DNA from: Aphrocallistes beatrix
Lineage: Eukaryota; Porifera; Hexactinellida; Sceptrulophora; Aphrocallistidae
Length of the DNA stretch: 64,000 nt
Assembly: GCA_963281255.1 (NCBI GenBank)
Contig: OY725489.1
Location: 6,696,523 to 6,760,522 of the forward strand
Direction: 5' to 3'
The notes beneath the pieces are model-generated. The model was not told the origin of the DNA and did not search any database. It saw only the letters and a list, made by a program, of their open reading frames with translations. Made by a program: the position numbers and the translations under genes. Below, one piece after another: positions 22,494-32,105 of the stretch (positions within the stretch are counted from its first letter, which is position 1; each line of letters begins with the position of its first letter).

Positions 22494-23454
22494 TCCTTAC
22501 TATTAATACTCGATTAATGTGTATATATATATATATATATATAACGAATTGATTGAAGAAACTGTCGGTCATAGAAAGCTAATTTTTGGCATGTGGGAGT
22601 TTTTTGGCTATGGCTCCAGTAAGTTCTGAGCTCAGACGAAAATGTCGACTCATCATGGAATTATGACGTCATTGTCACATTTTTAAAAGTAAAGCAACAC
22701 AGTCATTCGAGCATAACTCAGCCATTATAGGAGATAGAAGGCTGAAATGTTAATAGAATATGTATACTGACATACCTCACATATGATGGAACTATCATCA
22801 AAAAATGATGACTCATTACTTAGTTATGACGTTATCATTACTCATCAAAAAAATTTAAAATTGTCAAATTTGGTGTTTTTTAGAGTGATATCGATTATAA
22901 CAGTAGGACAGGCATATTTATAGATGCTATCTCCCTTATAATTAACCAATGTGACCAGCGGTGTTTTGCCAAAAATAGAAGTGGGGGGGGGCGCTTCCTT
23001 CCCGTAAAAAAGTTATATGTTTTTTCGTGAAACTTTAATCCCATGATGGCAGGGGCGGATACAGGGTTTAGACTCAGGGGGGGCTAAAAGCGAGCGGAGC
23101 GAGCGCAGGTAATGGGGGGTCTGGGGGGTAACCCCCCAGAAAAAATTTTAAACTTAAGGTGGTCAAATATCATTGTACATCAATTCTTATCAAATCTCAT
23201 ACGGGATTTGAATTTCCTTCCTGTAACCTGATTACCACTTTGTGCTTCGCGCCAATTCATCACAAGCGTTTGCGAGTATATTTAGGTTTTAGTCAACATA
23301 GTGATAATGATACAATGTAAAAAAGTGGGGGGCAGCGCCCCCCCGCGCCCCCCCCCAAAACACCGCTGAATGTGACCCCAGGCGACCGAAGGGAGCCTCC
23401 GGCGGACACAAAGTGTCCGCCAGCCGCGCAGCGCAAGCAAGCGAAGCGCGCTTG
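22494..23454 (+). mobile_element. Helitron family H, full length, with hAT MITE inside
   Basis: 5' end TCCTTACTATTAATACTCG after A22493; 3' end hairpin GCGAAGCGCGCTTG before T23455. Other landmarks are an AT tract, two ATGACGTCAT-type palindromes (one altered to ATGACGTTAT) and the GGCGGACACAAAGTGTCCGCC palindrome near 23400. No Rep/helicase gene, so non-autonomous. Confidence 0.9.
22956..23368. mobile_element. GC-rich hAT MITE inserted in Helitron (413 bp)
   Basis: Ends CAGCGGTGTTTTG and CAAAACACCGCTG, with 8-bp duplication AATGTGAC (22948-22955, 23369-23376). It contains long G and C runs and a second hAT-like terminus, CAGGGGCGGATACAGG, at about 23050, suggesting it is itself composite. 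Confidence 0.92.
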
Positions 23455-23921
23455 TTTATATGAAATAGAATCGTGTGAATGGCATTATAAAAGGCTGATA
23501 ATTGAATGGTTGGATGCATCCTATACTATTAGTATAGTAGCTATGCTACTAAACTAATACTATAGGAAGCACACTAAAAAATAAATACAATTAAGAAATC
23601 CAAATTAATAAAATCAAGCTAAGTAAATAAATAATAAGATATTTTCGAAGTGGAAACGCTAACGGTAAATACACGAATTAAGGGCTGTTTGCATAGCAAA
23701 AATGAATTAACTAAGAAATAAAATCGAAAATATGTAATAGTCTTAGAGAATATAATTCATTGGTCATTAGAGAGAAATCATTATTAAACAGCCCATCTAA
23801 TTGGTCTACTATTCTCAAATAATCCACATGAAGCAACATTCCTACAGTGGATATTATAGAAAACACCCAGTATAAAATAAATAGTTTTAAAGCATATGCA
23901 TAGTGTTTGATTAGAAATTAA
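23455..23921. other. No gene seen; 3' flank of the NDUFAF3-like gene
   Basis: AT-rich spacer. It would contain the 3' untranslated region of the minus-strand gene that ends at 23922. Confidence 0.55.
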
Positions 23922-24413
23922 TTAAATAAGGTTCACTTTCCTAGGTGGAATTAGAGCGGCCGCTACAGATCGAAATTCGTCCAACATGTAATTAAAAGTT
24001 GAAGCAGCATGTCTTGTATCCTGAATTTCAACAGCTACACCAGAATCTCGAAGACATTTAGTTATATCCTTATCAACCATTTCCACTTTGGACCCAGTTC
24101 CAATAATTAATAATTCTAATTTAGGTTGGATCAAATGAAATAAAACAAGGTTACTATAGCTCAGGTAACGAAATGATGGTACCTTCCAACTGAAAATATT
24201 ATTTGATAAAATAACTATAGATCCTAAATACCACTTTTGACGAATATTGAAACCATTAATATTTATTCTTTCAATAACGGGAGCATCAACTTTTGAAAGT
24301 ATGTTCAAGTTTGATATCGTTGTTCTTTCTGGAACGATATCTTCTAATTCTGCGAAAGTTCTAATTTGAAGATGTGGAAACAAGGACACTAAACGTCTAG
24401 ATCTGAATATCAT
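23922..24413 (-). CDS. ndufaf3: NADH dehydrogenase 1 alpha subcomplex assembly factor 3 (Mth938 domain)
   Basis: 163-residue single-exon gene for the mitochondrial complex I assembly factor NDUFAF3, which works with NDUFAF4 in early assembly of the peripheral arm on the inner membrane. The first 20 residues are basic and hydrophobic without acidic residues (M-I-F-R-S-R-R-L-V), as in a mitochondrial presequence. The Mth938 fold covers about residues 45-160: I-N-G-F-N-I at 52-57, W-Y-L-G-S at 61-65, L-L-I-I-G-T-G at 101-107, V-A-V-E-I-Q-D-T at 126-133 and A-L-I-P-P at 153-157, all hallmark positions of the family. Length is close to vertebrate NDUFAF3. The ATG at 24413 is the first in frame and gives the presequence. 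The gene sits alone, with transposons on both sides. Intact, no lesion. Confidence 0.95.
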   Translation of the reverse strand: MIFRSRRLVSLFPHLQIRTFAELEDIVPERTTISNLNILSKVDAPVIERININGFNIRQKWYLGSIVILSNNIFSWKVPSFRYLSYSNLVLFHLIQPKLELLIIGTGSKVEMVDKDITKCLRDSGVAVEIQDTRHAASTFNYMLDEFRSVAAALIPPRKVNLI

Positions 24414-25210
24414 TAATCCCTAATCAAAAGTAATAACAAATAGTTAACCGGAAAAATATTAGAAGAGAGTATTATACCCTTAGAAGGTTGGTGTTCCCCC
24501 ACCGGGAATTTGTTTTTTAATAAAAATGAGTCCAAAGCTTTTTATCATTTTTAGATCCATATAGGGGTTCTAAAAATTAATTCCGATTTTTATAACTCCA
24601 GCCCCAATATTTCGCCACTTGAGCCACTTCATACTTACCAACTCTCCAGGGATCCTTGGATTATCCAAATGTTTATAGAATTAATTTGAATTTGAAAATT
24701 TAGGTTCCTTAACATTTAGCAAGTCTTCACGAATCCAGGAAAATTTCCCGGATCACGAATTTCAGAAATGGTTCTATAATTTTGATCAAGTTATTATTTG
24801 AAGCGTTAGATGAAAGTGTATACGATGTACTTTTCCTTAAATCGCTTACATATCCATTTCGAAATATTTAATCACATATATTCAGCCTACATATATTCAG
24901 CCTAAAATCCAGGGATTTCCCTGGATAGAGAATTTCGAAATTTAAGTCTATTGATTCATGCTATTTGTCATTAAATTAAAATATAATAACATCCAGGGAT
25001 TTACCATTGAAATCCAGGATTTCACCAATAAGTCCGGGAAATATTCAAGAGGGGTTGGTAAGTATGGACTTGTATCACCTGGTGTCGCTCTAAAAACGAC
25101 AGATTTTAATTAAATGCGAAATGGCCTACAGCCAAGGTTGTGTCAAACTCAATGATTTGAATTATTTTTTTGTAATATTGTATCTGATCATTTACATAAA
25201 ACACACCAGA
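24414..25210. repeat. Repeat-derived intergenic sequence (family C)
   Basis: The stretch 24525-24620 (TTTTTATCATTTTTAGATCC, then AGGGGTTCTAAA and ACTCCAGCCCCAATATTTC) recurs at about 63535-63615. Two CCAGGGATTTCC/ATCCAGGGAT blocks at 24650-25030 look like imperfect internal repeats. No gene. Confidence 0.6.
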
Positions 25211-25261
25211 TCAATCAATTCAATCATTTGCGTTATTCAAATCGTTCAGCTCATTCATTTT

Positions 25262-25413
25262 AATCATTCAATTAAATTCAAATCAATCAATTCAATTCAA
25301 TTCAATTCAAATCAATTCAATTCAATTCAAATCAATTCAAAACAAAACAATTCAAATCAAATCAATTCAATTCAATTAAAATCAAATCAATTCAATTTAA
25401 TTCAATTCAGATA
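25262..25413 (+). repeat. AATTC/AAATC-type microsatellite
   Basis: About 150 bases of interspersed TCAATTCAATT and AATCAATTC units. The long open frame over it is a by-product of the repeat. Confidence 0.9.
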
Positions 25414-25592
25414 CCGTAGATAATTTTTAGCCCCATTTAGCATTTAGCCTCTGAAGAAAAATAAATGTTTCACAATACATATGCAAGAGAGCTTTCGATA
25501 AATATAACCGCACGAGTGAACCAAGAAATTTAGAACCCCCATTTTGGAGGGGGATGGTTCGAGGGCCGGCAACTATTCGAGTATATACGGTC
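25414..25592. mobile_element. Possible MITE splitting the microsatellite
   Basis: TACCGTAGATAATTTTTAGC at the left and CTATTCGAGTATATACGGT at the right are partly inverted, and the AATTC microsatellite resumes at about 25610. Weakly supported. Confidence 0.4.
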
Positions 25593-25604
25593 ATTCAAAT
25601 AAAA

Positions 25605-25860
25605 ATCAATTCAGATAACTCGAATCAATTATAATCAGTTCAAATCAATTCAACTCAAGTCAAATCAATTCAATCCAAATCAATTCAACTCAATTCAATT
25701 CAATTCAATTAATTTAAAGGAAATTTCAGATCATTCAGATCATTTTGTTTTATTCAATGACAACATTCAGATCAATCAACTCAATCATTTCTTATTAACC
25801 AACTCAATCAAATCAAATCAAAAAATGAAGTTTTTTTCAAATCAAATTGATTTGACTCAA
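25605..25860 (+). repeat. Second block of the AATTC microsatellite
   Basis: Continuation of the same TCAATTCAATT/AAATCAATT array after the inserted segment, decaying toward 25860. Confidence 0.8.
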
Positions 25861-26472
25861 CCTTGCCTACAGCTATAACTTCTTTAAACAGTGCAGCATT
25901 TTTAATGCTGAATTCATGCTCAAGACTAGATTTCCAGCAATTTGATGTATATTGACTATATTTAAAAAGATTTTTTTTTTAAAAATTGCTTTGAAGCCTG
26001 TTTTTAGAAATTAAAAAAAATCAATTGGTATCTTCAGTCACCATGTTGAAAAACTCGACGGTTTCGGAAATATCTCGTCATGTCAAACAAAATGATAGAG
26101 ACAGATTTTCGATATTCCATTTACTTCAGAAAAACGATAAAATATTTTTCCATACAAAAATCTGCTCCTGTATATTGTTGCTAAGAAAATGGAAAGAAAA
26201 ATTTAATTAGGTTAAAATTGGAAATTATATTCTCATTATTTTCTACTTGACCATGTCGTGCAAGAATAATTGAGTAAAGGGTTCATATGCCATTTTACTT
26301 GAATGTCCTCTATAAATCAAGTGATTGAAAAAAAAATTCTTTCTTGCCCTCCCTAAAAGTGTATTTTGGATTCACTCAAAGAGAACAGTTTACAAAGAAA
26401 ATTTCAGAAAAAATAATGAATACTTTTGAGTTAGTTTTTGAAGGAAATACGAACATTAAGATTAATAATAAA
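25861..26472. other. No gene seen; family C repeat segment
   Basis: The part from about 25865 to 25965 (CAGCTATAACTTCTTT, then AATGCTGAATTCATGCTCA and TTTCCAGCAATTT) matches 63690-63785. The rest is AT-rich. Confidence 0.6.
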
Positions 26473-26715
26473 CAAGCGCGTTCGCTTGCTTGCGATGTAC
26501 GGCAAGCATACACTTTGTATCCGCCAGGGGGCCATTCGAGCGCATGGGCTCACATTGATTAATTGTAAGGGAGATAATATCTCAAAATATGTGTCTTTCT
26601 GGTAAAATCAATATCACTTAAAAATCAGCAAATTTTGTGAATTTTTAAATTTTTGATGCATGATGATGACGTCATAACAATGAGTCATCATTTTTTTATG
26701 ATAGTTGTATCCATA
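26473..26715 (-). mobile_element. Helitron family H fragment (3' part)
   Basis: Minus-strand copy starting from its 3' hairpin end (CAAGCGCGTTCGCTTGCTTG on the plus strand, after A26472). Includes the ATGACGTCAT motif near 26668, then breaks off. Confidence 0.75.
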
Positions 26716-26827
26716 GCATGCTCTATATAAAGCCTACCATCTAATGTACCAGGGATGCGGTAGAAGACGGGAAATCAAGATTCTAAGAATATGTATATTA
26801 ACCAATTTTTGGCCATTTAATAACGTA

Positions 26828-27699
26828 CAAGCGCCCTTCGCTTGCTTGCGCTGCGCGGCTCGCGGACACTTTGTGTCCGCCGGAGGCTCGCTTCGGTCGC
26901 CTGGAGGTGACATTGGTTAATTATAAGGGAGATTGGTTAATTATAAGGGAGAAAGTCGCATCATATGTGAGGTATGTTAGTATACAGATTCTATTAAAAT
27001 TTCAGCCTTCTATCTCCTATAATGGCTGAGTTATGCCCGAATAACTGTGTTGCTTAACTTTTAAAAATGTGACAATGACGTCATAATTCCATGATGAGTC
27101 GACATTTTGCTCTGAACTCAGAACTTACTGGAGCCATAGCCAAAGGACTCCAACATGTCAAAAATCAGCCTTTTGCGCCCGGCAGTTTCTTCAATCAATT
27201 CGTTACAGATATATATATATATACAGTCGAACCTGCTATAACGGCCACTCTGTATAACGGTCACCTGTCTATAGCGGTCACCATTGAACAGTCCCGTCCG
27301 AAATTCCATAATATTGACCCTGTGTATAGCGGTCACCTGCTCAACGCGGCCAGCGGCCACCCATTTGCAGCCCCTTACTGACCCAAAACTGTGTATAACG
27401 GCCATCATCTGCCTATAATGGTCACTACCTGTCAATAACGATCATCACCTTTTTCATCTTTTTATGTGTTTATGACAGGACCTGCTACGAACGATAAACA
27501 AGTTTCATTATATTACTTCAAGTAATAGATTTCTAAAAACTTATATTTATTTCACTACGTTGATACCTTTTGACGATTAAGACAATCACCTGTATATAAC
27601 GGCCACCTGTGTATAACGGCCAATTTTGCCCAGTCCATTGGGTGGCCGTTATATACAGGTTCCACTGTATATACAATAATCGAGTTTTAATAGTAAGGA
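26828..27699 (-). mobile_element. Helitron family H, full length, with pogo-like MITE inside
   Basis: 3' end CAAGCGCCCTTCGCTTGC after A26827; 5' end ...CGAGTTTTAATAGTAAGGA before T27700. Carries the pogo-like MITE in its AT tract. Unusually, a 29-base direct repeat flanks it (26796-26824 and 27700-27728). Confidence 0.9.
27224..27667. mobile_element. pogo/Tigger-like MITE (444 bp)
   Basis: CAGTCGAACCTGCTATAACG at the left, CGTTATATACAGGTTCCACTG at the right, TA outside. Interior made of repeated TATAACGGCCACC/TATAGCGGTCACC units. Confidence 0.92.
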
Positions 27700-27845
27700 T
27701 ATTAACAAATTTTTGGCCATTTAATAACTTACCATAGTCTGTTTTCCATTATTCCCTACTCTAATAGAGTTAATATTTTATTTTGAACATATTTAATGAA
27801 TAACTAAGAACAACCTGTATCATATTACATAATTGAAAGGTTAAA

Positions 27846-27977
27846 ATGGCAATAAAAAAGATCTTCGCAATACTTTTCTGCATTCTTTCTTTCTCCTACT
27901 CGCTCGCAATGTACACACATGGTGCAAATAGTAAATATGTATACGTCCGTTTCAATATTTCAAAATATGAGATTTGA
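27846..27977 (+). CDS. Small ORF with signal peptide, possibly a first exon
   Basis: 43 codons from ATG 27846 to TGA 27975-27977. Residues 1-21 form a textbook signal peptide: basic start (M-A-I-K-K), hydrophobic core (I-F-A-I-L-F-C-I-L) and small residues before a likely cleavage site (S-Y-S-L-A). The mature part would be only about 22 residues and has no cysteines. A GTATAC at 27936-27941 could be a splice donor, so this may be the first exon of a longer secreted protein. The upstream sequence A-A-A-ATGG fits a start context. No family recognised. Confidence 0.4.
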   Translation: MAIKKIFAILFCILSFSYSLAMYTHGANSKYVYVRFNISKYEI

Positions 27978-28117
27978 TAGCACGAAGCAGACATCACACG
28001 AAAAGTAGAAAATGATGCTCCGGTCTGTTTCTAGAAAAGAGGTCAACAAGTAATAATATTTACTAGATTGAATTAAATGGTTAATATTTTCAAAGGCTGG
28101 ATAACAATAGGGTGTGT

Positions 28118-28262
28118 CGGTTGGGGTCGATTACATTTGTTCAATTACAATTACGAATCAATTTCAAAGCAAGTAAAATTTTCAATTACAACTACCTTCA
28201 ACTAGTGTAATTGTAATTAATTTCCAATTACACAATTATAATTGTAATTGACCCCAACCCTG
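28118..28262. mobile_element. hAT-like MITE (about 145 bp)
   Basis: Left CGGTTGGGGTCGATTACA and right GTAATTGACCCCAACCCTG are inverted copies; the interior is repeats of TAATTGTAATT. No clear 8-bp duplication was found, so ends are approximate. Confidence 0.65.
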
Positions 28263-28480
28263 AGTGATGCAACTATTTTTGCGCCAGGATTTTTGCTGTA
28301 TTGATACAATGCATTTATACCGAAGAAATTCCTTAGATATAATTTTCATGACTTATGAAGAATATTGTTTGGATATTTTAGATTCCATTAGGCTACAAAA
28401 AATAGTAGGGCTGGCGGCATTGTGGTGTTCTGGGTATCTGGACACCCACTGCCTGTCCTTTTATCTAATTGTACTGTATA

Positions 28481-28564
28481 TAGTCGACTCCGCCTAATTG
28501 GGACACATCGGACCCCGAATTTTGTGGCGATTAATCGGAGTTCCCAATTAAGCGGAGTTAACTG
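28481..28564. mobile_element. Minimal pogo-like MITE (84 bp)
   Basis: TAGTCGACTCCGCCTAATTG at the left and CAATTAAGCGGAGTTAACTG at the right with TA flanks (28479-28480, 28565-28566). Same terminal type as 32711-32902. It sits within a GGACACCCACT-containing repeat. Confidence 0.85.
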
Positions 28565-29168
28565 TATATTCATCCCAACATGGACACCCACTTTCAGACA
28601 AATCCCTCTTAGGACACCCACTATCCATACAACTTAGCGCCGGCCATGATCATACTAACCCATCACTCGATAATCTTCTGAATTTAAACGGAATTAAGAT
28701 GTTTCGCTTATTTATTGAAAGCTGTAAGATACAAACTTTTACTTTGCAGATTAGATCTCTCGTAGAACAATATTCAATAATAAAATTATTACTTGTTGCT
28801 TTTGACGCACCCTCTACATATGCAGATAAAAATGACTATTTCAGGATAAACGAGAAACATCATATACTCCGAAGGTCGGGGAGCTCTCCCACTGTGTTTA
28901 CAGAAATAAATGCTTCATTGAAATTCATATATAATTATCAGTAATGATATTGCTATGGCCAAGCGACCAACAAGTGAAAATATAACCCATAATTTTTCCA
29001 AAAAAAATTAAACAATTATTAAGTATCAGCCCCATGGGGATAGGACCCGTTCGCTGTCTATAACATCCTCCGAGATGTTATTAAGATTTGCCACAGAATA
29101 TAATAATTCGGATACAATTGTCAGATGGAACAAATACAATTTGCTAGTATTGATAGCCAATATAGTTA

Positions 29169-29252
29169 ACTTTTAGATCTTGCAAATTCCTCACAAGGTA
29201 CTTCTCTTTCTCCTCAATCTCATATTTCAAGCTAGGAGTCTCCTTTGTTAAG
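29169..29252 (-). pseudogene. Duplicated exon, copy 1 (splice donor lost)
   Basis: Encodes E-T-P-S-L-K-Y-E-I-E-E-K-E-K-Y-L, a charged coiled-coil-like segment, and matches 30609-30689 closely. Here the exon-end AAAAG is followed by TTAACT rather than GTAATT, so no donor remains. The open frame extends upstream to about 29428. The protein family was not recognised. Confidence 0.55.
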
Positions 29253-29599
29253 CAATATTCTTCCTTTGACTCCAGAGAACAGAGTCCGTTTATTTTAGAT
29301 ATCAACAAACAATTAAGAAAACACCATGGAAGGCAATATGGTTTAGCTCCAGTCCCCACTTTTGGTTTTATATGTATCCTTTCAACAGGATCCTTTGGAT
29401 AGAGAACGGGAATCGAAACGTCGGTCAAATGTCTCTTCTGAGTTCTTGCATCTTAAAATGGAAAGTGATCTGCTGCAGAGAAGGATTATGGAGGCTAGGT
29501 TAAATATTTAGATATAGAATATGGGGAAAAACTTCACATAATGTATTCACATTGATTAAGCTAGTGATAAAATCATAATTAAAAGTTTTGGTTCATTAA

Positions 29600-30156
29600 G
29601 GATACCGCCCTCGAAAAAACAAATGATTTGGCTAAAAGCATACGATGAAAGTAGAACTATAAGAGATGTTAAGCGTGGGCAGGTATCTCCATCAAGAAAT
29701 ACTGGCACAATCCAAACCGTTTTTGATTACCATTTCTAGTTTTTGAGATACACTGTCTCATAGTCTGTTTTTTTCATTTTCCGCTAGCACATCTTAATGG
29801 TAGAAATTTGGGCACTCAGGGAATTGTTTAGGACATACCAAGGAATCAAATGCTCCCAAATCGAATCATAGATAGTCTACCATATTTGCAAATTCATAGG
29901 ACCGGAAGAAAGTTAAAATGAGAAAAATTGTAAATTTTATCGGTGTCCGAAAAAAAAGGGCCAAAAAAGGGCGAAAAATGTCTGATTTTTGGGGGAAATC
30001 AGGAATAAAATCACCGAGTTAGAATATCTCAAAAAAATGGTGGTCCTACGGTCATCGCCTAATGATATGGAACAACTCTTGAAATTTTCAAACCTCTATC
30101 TCAAACCAAATTTGAGAAATAATTCTGTAAAGACAGTCAATTTTGAAAATTTAAGG
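29600..30156 (+). mobile_element. Family A element, copy A2 (3'-truncated)
   Basis: TTAA at 29596-29599 then GGATACCGCCCTCGAAAAAAC and about 550 bases collinear with copy A1. It breaks off near 30156, so the 3' two-thirds is missing. Confidence 0.85.
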
Positions 30157-30608
30157 TAGCTGACAAATTTTCTTTCATTAAGAGAGCCCCAAAATTGACC
30201 TCGAAATAATGTTGGCCATCTAAATTAGAGCGACAAAATGTAAACTTGGCTATGAAAATTTAGCATGAGTCTACAGCTGCAGGTCTTTCTAGTTTTATTA
30301 ATCATACAAACATTGGAAAAACCAATTAAACCTTTGATTTCCCCAACTTGATAAATCATATCTGGAGCATTTTAATGTTAATTGGGTAGGGAAAGACATT
30401 CGTTTCAAAATAATCCATATCTATCCCCACTGCACCACAACGACGAAAGATTATTGTTTTTGAAAAGCATCGTTAAATGGCTTAATTGTTGGAGAACTAT
30501 TCCATCAACTAGGGGTAAGCTTATACCTCAACGAACTATTCAGTAAGATAGATAATCATCCTATTTTAAGTCGTCGATTTTATGAGGGACCCTGCCGTAG
30601 AAAATTAC

Positions 30609-30689
30609 CTTTTAGAGCTTGCAAATTCCTGACAAGGTACTTCTCTTTCTCCTCAATCTCATATTTCAAGCTAGGAGTCTCCTTGTTAA
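30609..30689 (-). CDS. Candidate internal exon, coiled-coil segment, copy 2
   Basis: Same short exon as at 29169-29252 but with an intact donor: ...CTAAAAG followed by GTAATT on the minus strand. The peptide E-T-P-S-L-K-Y-E-I-E-E-K-E-K-Y-L is strongly charged and heptad-like. The acceptor side is not resolved. Either a real host exon or a conserved fragment duplicated with the flanks of copy A2. Confidence 0.45.
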
Positions 30690-31649
30690 TAAAACAAGCA
30701 ATAACAATGATGAAGAATGTAGCATTTTAGTATGTATTGATATAGAGTATTTCTTGAAATAGAACGATTCTGTCCTCGCCTTGCTGTGAGACCTGTGTTT
30801 CTTAACTAATTGGTGTTTCGCTCATCGTCTAGTTTTGGTAAAAGCTGTTGTGAACTTTAGCACTATTTAAGTTGAATATCTAGAAGAAAGAAGAATTAGG
30901 AAGCAAATTTCTGAAGTTTGGTATTATCGAGAGCAATAACAGTGTTATTAATTTTTTGTCTTTCTTAGATAAAATACAATTTGCGACTGTTGTGAATAAC
31001 TTCTTAAGAATATCCAATTTTGATGTCATACACACACACCACCCCCTCCAGATATCGCTGGAATTTCTCTCAATTTCAAGTAGCGTAATCTCGACTTATT
31101 ACTGTATTTTTATATTTCTCATCCTTCGTTTGTAAAAAAGGCGTAGAAAAACATTAAACTACCTCCAATATGTTTCTAAATTATTCTAACTTAATGGTAA
31201 AGGTGATAAACCTAGTTATTATGATAGAATATTCAACAAAAATATATATCATAATCGCATATGGCAGATTTCTTAATTAACTAACCAATCCCTGGTCCCA
31301 AAAATGTCAAGCGCCACTGCCTTAGTGTATAGAATGCTATGACTGTATTTAATAGTTACCAATCAAAGGGTATTTAGAGATAGGTCAAATGACTCAAATC
31401 CCATCGACTCATTCAATGATATTGAATTCATAATAATTATCATCATATTACTCTTACCATGCAATGATTATTCAGCAGATTCATGTTTACATAAGATATT
31501 GAGTGATGAAGACATTTTTGTGGTAATTAATCTAAATCAAATCAATGTCGTAAACCATTCTACAGCAAATGGTGACTACAACAAATAAATGGTTCTAATC
31601 GCGATAAGATTGGATCGTATTGTTCTTACCAATGATTAACATAAAATGG
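30690..31649. other. No gene seen
   Basis: AT-rich spacer with a short CA run near 31030. No supported feature. Confidence 0.6.
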
Positions 31650-31763
31650 TTAATTTTATAGGGGCTTGATAAAAAATTGCAAAAAAGGGCGAAAAAAGCC
31701 CTTTTTTTTTGGAAATCAGCGATAAAATCACAAATTTATAAGATATCGAAAATCGAGTGGTCC
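31650..31763 (+). mobile_element. Family A relic, left part (split by the Ginger-like element)
   Basis: Matches the A1 segment around 5665-5765 and runs into the left end of the element at 31764. Continues at 36697. Confidence 0.75.
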
Positions 31764-31951
31764 TGTTTCGTGCGTTTTTAACTCACCGTGTGATTTTAAC
31801 TTACTAGTATTACTGGACCAGGGATATCGTGTGATTTTAACTCACCGTGTGATTTTAACTCACTAGTATTACTGGACTAGGGACATCGTGTGATTTTAAC
31901 CCACTCTGTGTGATTCTAACTCACTTTATTAATGGGACAGGTATATTCTGC
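31764..31951 (+). repeat. Left inverted terminal repeat of the Ginger-like element
   Basis: 188 bases containing several copies of the unit GTGTGATTTTAACTCAC, in pairs separated by CTAGTATTACTGGAC spacers. The regular array suggests transposase-binding sites. Confidence 0.88.
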
Positions 31952-32105
31952 ATATTGTATTTTTAGTTGATAATATAAATTGTTGATTGTTTGATGTACT
32001 AATTCAACCAAAACAGACATTTTCAAAGCTGAATTTTTCACAATACGTATCAGTAACAGCATTGTAATTCGGGAAGATGAACACAGACGAGTACAGTGCA
32101 ATCTC

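Noticed and set aside
25121..25423. 100-codon open frame rich in Asn/Gln/Ser
   Set aside because: It is a by-product of the AATTC microsatellite.
28415..28650. GGACACCCACT repeats around the 84-bp MITE considered as a larger hAT MITE
   Set aside because: Possible inverted ends (GGGCTGGCGGC and GCGCCGGCC) do not match well and no 8-bp duplication was found.
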